Counted from the stretch's first letter, positions 1 to 9,405 are shown. The stretch is 64,000 bases of DNA from Pseudomonas fluorescens (GCF_001307155.1 NZ_CP012830.1:1853501-1917500), one strand, 5' to 3'. Notes: generated by a model not told the origin, from the letters alone. Numbers and translations are program-made.

Positions 1-418
1 CTTGAGCATCCGCACCCTGCTCAATGGGTTCGGCCAACATGCCAATCGACTTGATGGCGTCGATGATCGGTGCAGTCGTCGGCAGGTCATGGGTGACGCC
101 GAGTACGCGGTTGATCAGGTTGAATTCCAGTTGCTGCACACCCGCCAGCTTGCCGAGCTTGTTCTGGATCAGCGTCTGTTCGGTCGGGCAGTCCATGGCG
201 TCGATGCGAAAACGGCTCAGGCGCGCGCCGTCGGTCGGCGTTTCACTGAGCTTGATCAATGAAGGCGCCGCCGCACTGGAACAGCAAGAACCGCCACCAC
301 TGGCGTGATCGTGTTTCTGAACTGGCTGAAGCTTTTGCCCGTGGCTGTGATCGTGATCGTGATCGTGATCGTGATCGTGATCAGCGTGGGGTTTGTGGGT
401 GTGCTGGGAATCGCTCAT
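1..418 (-). CDS. cadA: CadA-type heavy-metal P1B ATPase, N-terminal part (cut by window start)
   Basis: The first 139 codons of an inner-membrane ATPase that exports Cd(II)/Zn(II)/Pb(II). The start is ATG at 418. Residues 11-27 form a His/Asp repeat (HDHDHD...) followed by a CC-containing linker and a heavy-metal-associated domain whose metal motif reads MDCPTEQ instead of the copper-type GMTCxxC; this form is known from Zn/Cd/Pb ATPases. The transmembrane and catalytic domains lie outside the window. It is divergent from cadR across an 85-bp gap holding a MerR-type promoter, so metal-induced transcription is expected. The His-rich run is encoded by a perfect 6-bp tandem repeat. Identity as CadA is firm from the domain and neighbour; substrate range is inferred. 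Confidence 0.9.
   Translation of the reverse strand, partial: MSDSQHTHKPHADHDHDHDHDHDHSHGQKLQPVQKHDHASGGGSCCSSAAAPSLIKLSETPTDGARLSRFRIDAMDCPTEQTLIQNKLGKLAGVQQLEFNLINRVLGVTHDLPTTAPIIDAIKSIGMLAEPIEQGADAQ
347..382. repeat. 6-bp tandem repeat inside cadA (His-Asp codons)
   Basis: Six perfect copies of GTGATC in tandem. On the coding strand they give alternating His and Asp codons in the metal-binding N-terminus of CadA. Because the unit is in frame, slippage would change the number of HD pairs without breaking the gene. Confidence 0.9.
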
Positions 419-448
419 AAGGTCGCGTCCGAAAAGGTGCCTGTTGCC

Positions 449-480
449 AAGTGAACACCCTGTAGCCACTATAGGGTCAA
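449..480 (-). promoter_or_regulatory. MerR-type cadA promoter and CadR operator
   Basis: The dyad ACCCTGTAGCCACTATAGGGT spans 457-477. Read leftward, a -35 TTGACC (480-475) and a -10 TTCACT (454-449) are separated by 20 bp with the dyad between them. A 19-20 bp spacer carrying a dyad is the hallmark of MerR-family activation by DNA untwisting, and the sequence matches the known CadR/PbrR operator type. It should drive cadA when CadR binds metal. Confidence 0.85.
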
Positions 481-503
481 GCAGCCAATCGGAGATGATT
501 GAA

Positions 504-953
504 ATGAAGATCGGTGAACTGGCGAAACTGACCGACTGCCAAGTCGAAACCATCCGTTATTACGAGCGCGAAGGCCTGTTGCCGGAACCGGCCCGCAGTG
601 AAGGCAATTACCGCGTGTACACCCAGGCCCACACCGAGCGCCTGACATTTATCCGTAACTGCCGCACCCTCGACATGACCCTCGAAGAAATCCGCAGCCT
701 GCTCAGCCTGCGCGACAGCCCGCAGGATCAATGCGAAAGCGTCAATGCGCTGATCGACGAGCACATCCACCACGTCAAGGCGCGGATCGACGGCTTGCTG
801 GCCTTGCAGACACAGCTGCTGGAACTGCGCCAAAGCTGCAGCGAACGGCCGGATATCGAGCAATGCGGGATTTTGCAGCAGCTGGAAGTCAGCGGTGGCG
901 TGGCGGCGAGCGAAGCCGAACATTCCCATGTCGGCCGAAGCCACGGGCATTAA
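504..953 (+). CDS. cadR: CadR, MerR-family cadmium/lead-responsive regulator
   Basis: 149 residues. An N-terminal MerR winged helix (MKIGELAKL, ETIRYYE) is followed by a dimerisation helix and a metal-binding region with Cys at about 78, 112 and 120. The C-terminus is His-rich (HSHVGRSHGH), as in P. putida CadR. I chose ATG 504 over the in-frame ATG 495 because GGAG (491-494) is correctly spaced only for 504, and family members begin MKIGELAKL. It is divergent from cadA and should repress or activate it through the dyad at 457-477. Its stop codon overlaps the stop of the convergent MFS gene by 3 bp. Confidence 0.93.
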   Translation: MKIGELAKLTDCQVETIRYYEREGLLPEPARSEGNYRVYTQAHTERLTFIRNCRTLDMTLEEIRSLLSLRDSPQDQCESVNALIDEHIHHVKARIDGLLALQTQLLELRQSCSERPDIEQCGILQQLEVSGGVAASEAEHSHVGRSHGH

Positions 954-2131
954 GCCGCCCGGCGTAGCAGCAGCAAAAGCATGGCTAACGCGGCCAGCAC
1001 CGCTCCGGTGATGAACGTGCTTTGTGCGCCAACGGTTTGCCACAGCCAGCCGGCGAGAACACTGGCAATCAACAGGCAAACGCCGCTGAGCAAATTGAAA
1101 ATGCCGAAGGCCGTGCCCTTCAGTTCGTCGGGGGCCGTATCAGCTACCAGTGTGGCGAGGATGCCTTGGCTGAATCCCATGTGCAGTCCCCACAGGGCTA
1201 CGCCCAGCATCATTGTCAGGGGCGAATGGCTTTGTGCGAGCACCAGGTCCGCCAACACCAGCAGCCCCATCCCTAGGCACAGCAATTTCGTGCGGCTGAT
1301 GCGATCGGACAGCCAGCCGGCCGGGTACGCGGACAGCGCATAGAACACCGACATAACCACCATCACCAGCGGCACCCAGGTGGCTGACAAACCGGCCTGC
1401 TGCGCCCGCAACACCAGAAATGCTTCGCTGAAACGCGCCAGCGTAAACACCCCGCCCACAATGACCACCCACCAGTACCCGGACGAGAAGTCGTGAAGGA
1501 CTCGCCAATGAATGGGCGATCGAAAGGTGTGCTTGCCAACAGCGTGCTCAGGCTCTTTTACACCGGCGACAATCAGCGCCACTGCGATGACCGCCGGGAT
1601 CACCGCGAACCAGAGCACCAGCTGGATATCGGCGAGCCAGAGCATCAGCGCAATGGCCAGCGCAGGGCCGACAAAGGCGCCGACAGTGTCCATCGACTGG
1701 CGTAAACCGAAACACGCACCGCGAATTTCCGGAGGCGCTACATCCGCCACCAAGGCATCGCGCGGCGAGCCGCGAATGCCTTTGCCGATACGATCGAGAA
1801 AGCGCGCGGTGAACACCACATCCACCGAGTGAGCCAGCGGGAACAGCGGTTTGGACAACGCGGCCATACCGTATCCCACTAACAGCAAGCCTTTGCGTCG
1901 ACCGATAAAGTCGCTGATCGCACCCGAGAAGACTTTGACGACCATCGCCGTCGCCTCGGCAATGCCCTCGATCACCCCGACGGTCAGCGCGCTCGCGCCC
2001 AGGGTCGTGACCAGAAACACCGGCAACAGGCTGTGCACCAGTTCGGACGAAACATCCATGAACAGGCTGACAAAGCCCAAGGCCCAAATGGTTCGCGGGA
2101 TACGCAGAGACTCCGATCTGACCTGATTCAC
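950..2131 (-). CDS. Major facilitator superfamily transporter
   Basis: 393 residues, with about 12 predicted membrane segments. The loop between helices 2 and 3 carries the MFS signature (SDFIGRRKG), and a second copy (SDRISRTK) lies in the C-terminal half. The start is GTG at 2131, preceded by AGGA at a 7-base distance; no suitable upstream ATG is in frame. It is convergent with cadR, so it is not part of the cad operon. Substrate unknown: nothing in the sequence separates sugar, drug or metabolite transport. Confidence 0.85.
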   Translation of the reverse strand: MNQVRSESLRIPRTIWALGFVSLFMDVSSELVHSLLPVFLVTTLGASALTVGVIEGIAEATAMVVKVFSGAISDFIGRRKGLLLVGYGMAALSKPLFPLAHSVDVVFTARFLDRIGKGIRGSPRDALVADVAPPEIRGACFGLRQSMDTVGAFVGPALAIALMLWLADIQLVLWFAVIPAVIAVALIVAGVKEPEHAVGKHTFRSPIHWRVLHDFSSGYWWVVIVGGVFTLARFSEAFLVLRAQQAGLSATWVPLVMVVMSVFYALSAYPAGWLSDRISRTKLLCLGMGLLVLADLVLAQSHSPLTMMLGVALWGLHMGFSQGILATLVADTAPDELKGTAFGIFNLLSGVCLLIASVLAGWLWQTVGAQSTFITGAVLAALAMLLLLLRRAA

Positions 2132-2181
2132 GTGTTCATCCTGTCGTGCTCCAGGGCCTTATCGAAGGCGATGACCGAGCC

Positions 2182-2778
2182 CTATAAGTGAGTATTGCGC
2201 CGAGCGAGTGCCGGAAATATTCGCTGGTAAAGTCGCTCAACAACGTCGAGCAGAGGCTCACCCAGTTGTCTCCAGTCCAGCACCTGTTTCACCAGCCAGG
2301 CGCTGATCAGTGAAACCAGGAACGACCCGGCGATATCAAATGGAAAGTGCACGCCCAGGTAGACACGCGCCCAGCCAACCAACGCCCCCAGCAGCAAAAC
2401 CAGCAGGCCCAGCTTGCGCAACGAGGCCAGTATCAACCCAAAGGCTAGCGCAAACATCACCGTGGCGTGGTCGCTGGGAAAAGATGATTCAGCGGCATGC
2501 GCCAGGAAATTTTGCCCCAACCCCAGCATGAAGGGACGTGGGTGAAACCAAAGGCTGCTGATCAGCAGATTGCAGCCCAGCGCGAAGACAATACTCAGCG
2601 TCGCAGTGAGCGCTACCGCCCGCTGCCGGCGTGCGCCTTGCAACCACAACCCGGCCAGCAAAAGCGGTACACAGAGGATCAGCCACTGTGCCAGAAACAT
2701 CGCCAAAGACCGCATGGGCGCCGAGGCATCCGCGCTGGCGTTGATCGCCAGGAACAGGCTGCGATTGAGTTCTTCCAC
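2182..2778 (-). CDS. PAP2-family phosphatase, probable undecaprenyl-diphosphatase (BcrC type)
   Basis: 198 residues with several hydrophobic helices. The acid-phosphatase signature is present: HPRPF (motif 1; the usual upstream Lys is not evident), PSDHA (motif 2) and RVYLGVHFPFD (motif 3 with the catalytic His). BcrC-type enzymes hydrolyse undecaprenyl diphosphate at the periplasmic face of the inner membrane to recycle the lipid carrier for peptidoglycan. The reading frame begins at GTG 2778 without an obvious ribosome binding site, so the start is tentative. A PgpB-like lipid phosphatase is the alternative. Confidence 0.8.
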   Translation of the reverse strand: MEELNRSLFLAINASADASAPMRSLAMFLAQWLILCVPLLLAGLWLQGARRQRAVALTATLSIVFALGCNLLISSLWFHPRPFMLGLGQNFLAHAAESSFPSDHATVMFALAFGLILASLRKLGLLVLLLGALVGWARVYLGVHFPFDIAGSFLVSLISAWLVKQVLDWRQLGEPLLDVVERLYQRIFPALARRNTHL

Positions 2779-2966
2779 AAAGAGACGCCATTCAGTTCAT
2801 CAGAAAACCCCGCACCGCGATAACACGCTGAGCGGTCCCCATCTTACTAGCTGCAATCACCCGGACAGTCGGAGTACCCCGCCATCCGGGCTTCAGGCGT
2901 TTGACACCTGTTTCGCCACAAGTTCTGCTGCCACACGGCACGTCAGCAACTGGGTAAAAGCCGCCG

Positions 2967-3170
2967 TCAATTCGAGCGTTCGACAGTGTCGGACTGGGCT
3001 TTCTGACTGCTTGCTACAGCCTGCGCATGTTCAGATTGCTGATAGTGAACCATCGCCACATCACGTGCGGCGTCCATTCGAGCCTGAACCTTGTCGCCGC
3101 CGCCTTCAGCCATCGCAGCCACAGAAGCGCACATCAGGGAAACGACCAAAAAAGCTTTCAGGGATTTCAT
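2967..3170 (-). CDS. Small exported protein of unknown function
   Basis: 67 residues. An N-terminal signal peptide (MKSLKAFLVV... with an AMA-E cleavage site near residue 21) precedes a mature part of about 45 charged, Gln/Ala-rich residues with no cysteine. A good Shine-Dalgarno sequence (GGAGAG) sits before the ATG. I do not recognise the mature part; it is probably periplasmic. It stands alone between the PAP2 phosphatase and thyA. Confidence 0.65.
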   Translation of the reverse strand: MKSLKAFLVVSLMCASVAAMAEGGGDKVQARMDAARDVAMVHYQQSEHAQAVASSQKAQSDTVERSN

Positions 3171-3313
3171 CGGGAACTCTCCAGTAGTTGGGTTCTGCCA
3201 GACCCTGTATTGGCCTGACTGGAGCTCATCCTATAGGGCGCTGTTTATCGGCCCTTTCCCCGGGAGATGAATTTTCTGACATGTAGGTTTTTAGATTCGT
3301 GGCATTGACGCTT

Positions 3314-3340
3314 GATCGCTCCCACAGCGTGGGAACGATC
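3314..3340. repeat. Short intergenic palindrome downstream of thyA
   Basis: GATCGCTCCCAC-AGC-GTGGGAACGATC, an imperfect 27-bp inverted repeat. Elements reading GATCGTTCCCACGC...GTGGGAACGATC are commonly dispersed between genes of fluorescent pseudomonads. Here it lies just past the thyA stop and could also help end the transcript, though no T-run follows. Confidence 0.6.
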
Positions 3341-3354
3341 AGGGCGGGAGGTCT

Positions 3355-4326
3355 TTAGACTGCCATTGGCGCGGTCATTGGCGCGTGGTGTTCGTAACCT
3401 TCCAGCGAGAAGTCGCTCGGCTCGATCTGTTCCAGCCACTCTGGCTGGTACACGCCGGTTTTGGCGAACTCCGGCACGCGGTCGGAAATCACCAGCTTGG
3501 GCATCGGGAACGGCTCGCGCTTGAGCTGTTCGTTGAGCATGTCCAGGTGGTTTTCGTAGACGTGGGCGTCACCAATGAAATAGGTGAACCAGCGCGGCGT
3601 GTAACCGGTCAGGCGACCGATCAGGCTCAGCAGCGCGGCACCTTCGGTGAGGTTGAACGGCGTGCCCAGGCCCAGGTCGTTGGAGCGGATGTAGAGCGTC
3701 AGGGAGATCTCTTTGGTCTCGACGTTCGGGTGGAACTGATACAGCAGATGGCACGGCGGTAAGGCCATTTCATCGAGCTGGGCGCAGTTCCAGCCGTGGA
3801 ACAGGATACGCCGGCTGCCCGGGTCCTTGATGATGGTGTCGACGCACTGGCGAATCTGGTCGATTGCCTTGTACAGCACCACATAGGCCTGGCCGTCTTC
3901 TTCACCTTCAGCGATCTGCCGATAACCCTGGCTCAACGTCTGTTCGATAGCCGCCTGATTGCTGACCGGGATCTGCTTGTACGCCGGCCATTTGCGCCAT
4001 TGCACGCCGTAGATCTCGCCCAGGTCGTCTTCGCCCTGACGGAACGGGTTGGCCAGCCACTGGGCGTTTTCATTGGCATTCTGGTCCCAGACCTTGCAGC
4101 CCAATGCCCGGAACTCAGCAGCGTTGTTCACGCCCCGCAGGAAACCGACCATCTCGCCGATGGCCGATTTGAACGCCATCTTGCGGGTAGTGATCGCCGG
4201 GAAACCTTCTTTCAGGTCATAACGCAGCATCGCGCCGGGAAAACTGATGGTGTTCACGCCGGTACGGTTGGCTTGTTTGGTGCCGTTCTTGATGACGTGG
4301 GCGACCAGATCGAGATATTGCTTCAT
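3355..4326 (-). CDS. thyA: Thymidylate synthase
   Basis: 323 residues. It methylates dUMP to dTMP using 5,10-methylene-tetrahydrofolate, in the cytoplasm. The catalytic cysteine lies in [13 protein letters not shown], and the dUMP-binding arginines ([10 protein letters not shown]) and the C-terminal [10 protein letters not shown] tail are present. It is longer than the 264-residue E. coli enzyme because of an insert in the small domain, a form common in Pseudomonas. It lies 63 bp downstream of lgt on the same strand, the usual lgt-thyA pair. Confidence 0.97.
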   Translation of the reverse strand: MKQYLDLVAHVIKNGTKQANRTGVNTISFPGAMLRYDLKEGFPAITTRKMAFKSAIGEMVGFLRGVNNAAEFRALGCKVWDQNANENAQWLANPFRQGEDDLGEIYGVQWRKWPAYKQIPVSNQAAIEQTLSQGYRQIAEGEEDGQAYVVLYKAIDQIRQCVDTIIKDPGSRRILFHGWNCAQLDEMALPPCHLLYQFHPNVETKEISLTLYIRSNDLGLGTPFNLTEGAALLSLIGRLTGYTPRWFTYFIGDAHVYENHLDMLNEQLKREPFPMPKLVISDRVPEFAKTGVYQPEWLEQIEPSDFSLEGYEHHAPMTAPMAV

Positions 4327-4389
4327 GAGTTACCTGTGTCCTTGAACCCGGGACCAAAGCCCCGGGATTCGAATGTAGAGCGCGACGGC

Positions 4390-5205
4390 TTAAGCCGTCG
4401 GGGCAACCGGAGCCGCCGGAGCACGGTGATAAGCCAGCCAGATCAGGAACAGACCGGCAAGGATCATCGGTACGCAGAGGACCTGGCCCATGGTCAGCCA
4501 GTTCCAGGCCAGATAGCCCAGTTGCGCGTCCGGCACGCGGACGAATTCGACGATGAAACGGAAAATACCGTAGAACAGCGTGAACATCCCGGACACGGCC
4601 ATGGTCGGCCGCGGCTTGCGCGAGAACAACCAGAGGATCAGGAACAGCGCCACGCCTTCCAGCGCGAACTGATACAGCTGCGACGGATGACGCGGCAGCT
4701 GTGCCGGGTCGCTGAACGGCGGGAAGATCATTGCCCACGGCAGGTCGGTCGGCTTGCCCCACAACTCGGCGTTGATGAAGTTACCGATACGCCCGGCACC
4801 CAGGCCGATCGGCACCATCGGTGCGACGAAGTCCATCAGCTGGAAGAACGACTTGCCATTCTTCCTGCCGAACCACAGGGCCGCCAGCATCACGCCGATG
4901 AACCCGCCATGGAACGACATGCCGCCCTTCCACACCTCAAATATCAGCGTTGGGTTAGCCAGGTAGGCATTCAGATCGTAAAACAGCACATAACCCAGCC
5001 GGCCGCCGACAATCACGCCCATCGACATCCAGAAGACCATGTCGGAGAGTTTCTCCTTGGTCCAGGTCGGGTCGAAACGGTTCAACCGTCGCGACGCCAG
5101 CAGCCAGGCGCCGCCGATGCCGACCAGGTACATCAGGCCGTACCAGTGGATTTTCAGCGGGCCGATGGCCAGGGCCACCGGGTCAATCTGCGGGTAAGGC
5201 AGCAT
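4390..5205 (-). CDS. lgt: Prolipoprotein diacylglyceryl transferase
   Basis: 271 residues, an inner-membrane protein with about seven helices. It transfers diacylglycerol from phosphatidylglycerol to the lipobox cysteine of prolipoproteins. The Lgt signature [13 protein letters not shown] is present, as are the conserved HGG (SFHGGFIGV) and the C-terminal region [11 protein letters not shown] with the essential arginine. The ATG at 5205 is preceded by a GAGG-like site. Upstream of thyA in a conserved pair. Confidence 0.97.
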   Translation of the reverse strand: MLPYPQIDPVALAIGPLKIHWYGLMYLVGIGGAWLLASRRLNRFDPTWTKEKLSDMVFWMSMGVIVGGRLGYVLFYDLNAYLANPTLIFEVWKGGMSFHGGFIGVMLAALWFGRKNGKSFFQLMDFVAPMVPIGLGAGRIGNFINAELWGKPTDLPWAMIFPPFSDPAQLPRHPSQLYQFALEGVALFLILWLFSRKPRPTMAVSGMFTLFYGIFRFIVEFVRVPDAQLGYLAWNWLTMGQVLCVPMILAGLFLIWLAYHRAPAAPVAPTA

Positions 5206-5302
5206 TGCGACTCCTCGTTAGAGTTGAAACGTAAAATTCCTGGCGTGACCGTGCCACGCCTGGATTAAGCCAGGATTGCGTCGCTGTTCCCGGCAAAAGA
5301 GC

Positions 5303-6085
5303 TCAAAGCAAAAAGCTCAAACCCACGCAAAACAGCAACGCGGCAAACAGTCTTTTCAGCAACCGCGGTGACAGCTTGTGGGCCAGTCGCGCACCGATAC
5401 GGGCAAAGACCATGCTGGTCAGGGCAATGCCCAACAGCGCCGGTAAATAAATGAACCCGAGACTATGAGCCGGCAGGCGTGGATCGTGCCAGCCCAGAAT
5501 CATGAAACTTAATGCACTGACGAGCGCAATCGGCAGACCGCAGGCCGAAGAGGTGGCCACGGCTTGCTGCATCGGCACGCTGCGCCAGGTCAGAAACGGC
5601 ACTGTCAGTGAGCCTCCGCCAACCCCGAAAATCGCCGAAGCCCAGCCGATCACACTGCCGGCCAGGGTCAGGCCGAATTTACCAGGCACCGTTCGGCTGG
5701 CCTTGGGCTTGACTTCCAGCGCCAGCTGCAAGGCAATGACCAACGCGAACACGCCGATGATCTTCTGCAAATGCGGTCCCGAGATGGCTTCGGCCGTCAG
5801 CGCGCCAAAACCTGCGCCGATCAGAATCCCGACAGTCATCCAGACAAAAATCGGCCAGCGCACCGCGCCTTTCAGATGATGTTCGCGCACTGCATTGACC
5901 GACGTGAAGATGATCGTCGCCAACGACGTGCCGACGGCCAGGTGAGTCAGCACCGACACATCAAAACCCTGCAAGGTGAAACTGAACACCAGTACCGGGA
6001 CGATGATGATCCCGCCGCCCACCCCAAACAGCCCGGCCAGCACGCCGGCACAGGCACCCAGCAGCAGATAGAGCGGAAATTCCAT
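5303..6085 (-). CDS. TauE/SafE-family sulfite or organic-anion exporter
   Basis: 260 residues. Two homologous membrane repeats each carry the family motif (GLFGVGGGIIIVP and AIFGVGGGSLTVPF), with about eight membrane segments. The family (PF01925) exports small anionic sulfur compounds or organic acids. I set the start at ATG 6085 because GGGGGG lies about 6 bases upstream and the membrane domain begins at once; a longer frame from 6133 adds 16 residues with no support. The true substrate cannot be read from the sequence. Confidence 0.85.
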   Translation of the reverse strand: MEFPLYLLLGACAGVLAGLFGVGGGIIIVPVLVFSFTLQGFDVSVLTHLAVGTSLATIIFTSVNAVREHHLKGAVRWPIFVWMTVGILIGAGFGALTAEAISGPHLQKIIGVFALVIALQLALEVKPKASRTVPGKFGLTLAGSVIGWASAIFGVGGGSLTVPFLTWRSVPMQQAVATSSACGLPIALVSALSFMILGWHDPRLPAHSLGFIYLPALLGIALTSMVFARIGARLAHKLSPRLLKRLFAALLFCVGLSFLL

Positions 6086-6206
6086 GACTGCCCCCCAAAT
6101 AAGTGCGGCATGGTAACGGATGCATGGCCTCAAGCTCCACTGGATGGCGATGGATACCCGCCAGTTCTATGCGTAAAGTGGGCAAAAAGCCAAGAGGGAT
6201 AACCCC

Positions 6207-6953
6207 ATGTGCTTGATCGTCTTCGCCTGGCGGCCGGGTCACGCAACGCCGCTGATCGTTGCGGCTAACCGCGACGAGTTTTATGCACGCCCCAGCCTGC
6301 CGCTGGCGCAATGGTCCGAAACGCCGCAGGTGTACGCCGGACGTGACCTGGAAGCGGGTGGTACCTGGCTGGGCATTGGCGCCGACGGGCGCTTTGCCGC
6401 ACTGACCAACATCCGCGACCCACACCAGCCACCGGCGCGCAAATCACGAGGCGAGCTGGTGGCACGGTTTCTCACCGGCGACTTGCCGATTGATCAGTAT
6501 TTGGCCGACGCAGTCGACAGATCACCGGAATATGCCGGGTTTAATCTGCTGATCGGCAATCGTCATGAGCTGTGGCATTACAACGCGCGCACCCCTGGGC
6601 CAGGCAAACTGCAATCAGGCATCTATGGATTGTCGAATGCCGGGCTTGATACGCCGTGGCCGAAAGTGCTCAAGGCCAAGGCGGCGTTGAGTGAAGTCCT
6701 GGCCGACCCGCAGCCGCAGGCTTTATTGGCGCTTTTAGGCGACCCGCAAACGGCGCCGTTCGCCGACTTGCCGGATACCGGGGTTGGTCTTGCGACCGAG
6801 AGTTTATTGTCGAGCGTGTTCATTGCCAGCCCCATGTATGGCACGCGAGCGAGTACCGCGTTGATAGTGCGGGCGGACGGGACGCGGCATATGGTTGAAC
6901 GAAGTTTCGGTCCGTACGGCGGGCATCTTGGGGAAGTGGAGATCAGGATTTAG
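6207..6953 (+). CDS. NRDE-family (TANGO2-like) protein
   Basis: 248 residues starting MCLIVFAW with the family's NRDE motif (AANRDEFY, about residues 20-27), the conserved GGTWLG segment and FNLLIGN. The N-terminal MC is typical of Ntn-hydrolase-like folds, where Cys2 may become the nucleophile, but the biochemical role of TANGO2-like proteins is not settled. RBS AGAGG lies 10 bases before the ATG. It is divergent from the TauE-like gene. Confidence 0.85.
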   Translation: MCLIVFAWRPGHATPLIVAANRDEFYARPSLPLAQWSETPQVYAGRDLEAGGTWLGIGADGRFAALTNIRDPHQPPARKSRGELVARFLTGDLPIDQYLADAVDRSPEYAGFNLLIGNRHELWHYNARTPGPGKLQSGIYGLSNAGLDTPWPKVLKAKAALSEVLADPQPQALLALLGDPQTAPFADLPDTGVGLATESLLSSVFIASPMYGTRASTALIVRADGTRHMVERSFGPYGGHLGEVEIRI

Positions 6954-6969
6954 CCCTGGCGCGATACTC

Positions 6970-7100
6970 TGTGGCGAGGGAGCTTGCCCCCGCTCGGCTG
7001 CGAAGCAGTCGTTAAACAGTCATCGCGCACAGACTGATAGAACACGCTGGCCGATTCAGGAGCGCTTCGCACTCCAGCGGGAGCAAGCTCCCTTGCCACA
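6970..7100. repeat. REPIN (REP doublet) after the NRDE gene
   Basis: Two inverted REP copies: TGTGGCGAGGGAGCTTGCCCCCGCT at the left and its complement (AGCGGGAGCAAGCTCCCTTGCCACA) at the right, with an internal inverted pair (CGAAGCAGTC/AGCGCTTCGC). This is the intergenic REPIN architecture described in P. fluorescens SBW25, moved in trans by RAYT transposases. No RAYT is in the window. Confidence 0.85.
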
Positions 7101-7125
7101 AAAGCCCACTGTCACAGAGTCAGAG

Positions 7126-9405
7126 TCAGAGAGGCTTGATCGCCGCCGGATTGATCATCCGCGCCAACCCGAGGTTCTTCAGCGCCAGTTGCAGCGAGCT
7201 GTGGATCACTTGCGGGTTGTCGATGGTCATCAGCTCGGCAAGCAGGTCCCTGGCCCAGCTCAGGTTGATCTGGCGCAGCATCCACTTCACTTTTGGCAAG
7301 TTGGTGGCGTTCATCGACAGGCTGTCAAAGCCCATCGCCATCAACAGCACCGCCGCCGCCGGATCACCGGCCATCTCGCCGCAGATACTCACCGGCTTGC
7401 CTTCGGCATGTGCATCGCGCACCACGGTTTGCAGGGCTTGCAGCACCGCCGGGTGCAGGTAGTCGTAAAGATCGGCTACCCGCGGGTTGTTACGGTCCAC
7501 GGCCAGCAGGTATTGGGTCAGGTCGTTGGAGCCGACCGACAGGAAGTCCACCTGCCGTGCCAGTTCCTTGGTCTGATACACCGCTGCCGGAATTTCGATC
7601 ATCACGCCAACTGGCGGCATCGGCACGTCAGTGCCTTCGTCGCGCACTTCACCCCAGGCGCGGTGAATCAGGTGCAGGGCTTCTTCCAGTTCATGCGTGC
7701 CAGAGATCATCGGCAGCAAAATGCGCAGGTTGTTCAGGCCTTCGCTGGCCTTGAGCATGGCGCGGGTCTGTACCAGGAAGATTTCCGGGTGGTCGAGGGT
7801 CACGCGAATCCCGCGCCAGCCGAGGAACGGGTTGTCTTCCTTGATCGGGAAGTACGACAGTGACTTGTCGCCGCCGATGTCCAGACTGCGCATGGTCACC
7901 GGCTGCGGGTGGAAGGCCGCGAGTTGCTCGCGATAAATCGCCAGCTGCTCCTTTTCGCTCGGAAAGCGCTGATTGATCATGAACGGCACTTCGGTGCGGT
8001 ACAGACCCACGCCTTCGGCACCGCGCTTCTGCGCCCGCGCCACATCCGCCAGCAGGCCGGTGTTGACCCACAGCGGCATGCGGTGGCCGTCGATCGTCAC
8101 GCACGGCAAGTCGCGCAGTGCATCCAGCCCCAGGGCCAGTTGCTTCTCTTCCTCGACCACGTCGGCGAACTGCTTGCGCAGCACGTCGCTCGGGTTGGTG
8201 TAGACCTCGCCGTGGTAGCCGTCGACGATCATCTGGATGCCGTCGACCTTGGAATACGGCAGGTCGACCAGACCCATCACCGTCGGGATCCCCATGGCTC
8301 GCGCCAGGATCGCCACGTGGGAGTTGCCGGAACCGAGTACCGACACCAAACCCACCAGCTTGCCTTCCGGCACCTCGCCGAGCATCGCCGGCGTCAGTTC
8401 TTCGCTGATCAGAATGGTGTTGTCGGGATAGACCAGCGTCTGCTGACGTTCTTCCTGCAGGTAAGCCAGCAGGCGTCGGCCAAGGTCTTTGACGTCCGAG
8501 GCACGCTCACGCAGGTAGGCGTCGTCCATCAATTCGAAACGGTTGACGTGATCGGTGACCACCTGGCGCAGTGCACCCTGGGCCCATTGGCCAGTCTTGA
8601 TCACGGTGGTCACTTCGCTGCCCAGCGAAGCGTCGTCGAGCATCATCAGGTAGACGTCGAACAGCGCCCGCTCTTCCGGCCGCAACTGCGTGGCAAGCTT
8701 GGCGGACAGCGCGCGCATGTCGGCGCGCACGCCTTCGATGGCGGTCTTGAACAGGCCAAGCTCGGCTTCGATATCAGCGATAGTCTTGTCAGGCACCACG
8801 TCCAGATCGGCCGGAGGCAGCATGACCACCGCGGTACCGACCGCCGCACCGGGCGAGCCGGGTACGCCGACAAACTTTGCTTCCTGAATGCCTTTGCCCT
8901 GACGCCCCAGGCCACGGATCGAACCGGTGGCCTCGGCATGGGCGATAACGCCCGCGAGCTGGGCGCTCATGGTCACCAGGAAGGCTTCTTCACCTTCGTC
9001 GAACTGGCGACGTTCTTTTTGCTGGATGACCAACACGCCGACAACGCGGCGGTGGTGAATGATCGGGGCTCCGAGGAACGAGGCATAACGCTCTTCACCG
9101 GTTTCGGCGAAGTAGCGATAGCGCGGGTGATCCGCGGCGTTTTCGAGGTTGAGGGGTTCTTCACGCGTGCCGACCAGGCCAACCAGACCTTCGTTGGGTG
9201 CCATGCTGACCTTGCCGATCGAGCGCTTGTTCAAGCCCTCGGTGGCCATCAGCACGAAGCGGTTGGTTTCGGGGTCGAGCAGGTAGACCGAGCAGACCTG
9301 GCTGCCCATGGCCTCTTTGACGCGCAACACAATAATCCCCAACGCCGCCTTGAGATCCTTGGCGGAGTTAACTTCCTGGACGATCTTGCGTAGCGTATTG
9401 AGCAT
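7126..9405 (-). CDS. ptsP: PtsP, enzyme I of the nitrogen phosphotransferase system
   Basis: 759 residues. The order is a GAF domain (about 1-150, ligand-sensing in EI-Ntr proteins), PEP-utiliser N-terminal domain, swivelling phosphohistidine domain (GSGNSHVAILAR, active His near residue 362) and PEP-binding TIM barrel (LSVGSNDLTQYLL, SICGEMAGDP with the catalytic Cys). It autophosphorylates from PEP and passes phosphate to NPr, feeding a regulatory cascade for carbon and nitrogen balance, potassium and virulence traits. It lies 22 bp downstream of rppH, the conserved rppH-ptsP pair. Confidence 0.97.
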   Translation of the reverse strand: MLNTLRKIVQEVNSAKDLKAALGIIVLRVKEAMGSQVCSVYLLDPETNRFVLMATEGLNKRSIGKVSMAPNEGLVGLVGTREEPLNLENAADHPRYRYFAETGEERYASFLGAPIIHHRRVVGVLVIQQKERRQFDEGEEAFLVTMSAQLAGVIAHAEATGSIRGLGRQGKGIQEAKFVGVPGSPGAAVGTAVVMLPPADLDVVPDKTIADIEAELGLFKTAIEGVRADMRALSAKLATQLRPEERALFDVYLMMLDDASLGSEVTTVIKTGQWAQGALRQVVTDHVNRFELMDDAYLRERASDVKDLGRRLLAYLQEERQQTLVYPDNTILISEELTPAMLGEVPEGKLVGLVSVLGSGNSHVAILARAMGIPTVMGLVDLPYSKVDGIQMIVDGYHGEVYTNPSDVLRKQFADVVEEEKQLALGLDALRDLPCVTIDGHRMPLWVNTGLLADVARAQKRGAEGVGLYRTEVPFMINQRFPSEKEQLAIYREQLAAFHPQPVTMRSLDIGGDKSLSYFPIKEDNPFLGWRGIRVTLDHPEIFLVQTRAMLKASEGLNNLRILLPMISGTHELEEALHLIHRAWGEVRDEGTDVPMPPVGVMIEIPAAVYQTKELARQVDFLSVGSNDLTQYLLAVDRNNPRVADLYDYLHPAVLQALQTVVRDAHAEGKPVSICGEMAGDPAAAVLLMAMGFDSLSMNATNLPKVKWMLRQINLSWARDLLAELMTIDNPQVIHSSLQLALKNLGLARMINPAAIKPL

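Noticed and set aside
3796..5268. 490-codon frame opposite thyA and lgt
   Set aside because: Antisense to two well-conserved genes and composed of H/Q/R-rich low-complexity sequence.
6970..7100. Hairpin after the NRDE gene as an ordinary terminator
   Set aside because: The two-armed structure recurs elsewhere with the same sequence, so it is a REPIN; it may still affect transcript ends.
7909..9393. Long open frame opposite ptsP
   Set aside because: Antisense to a complete ptsP with strong motifs; high GC third positions leave such shadow frames open. Low-complexity H/Q/V-rich product.
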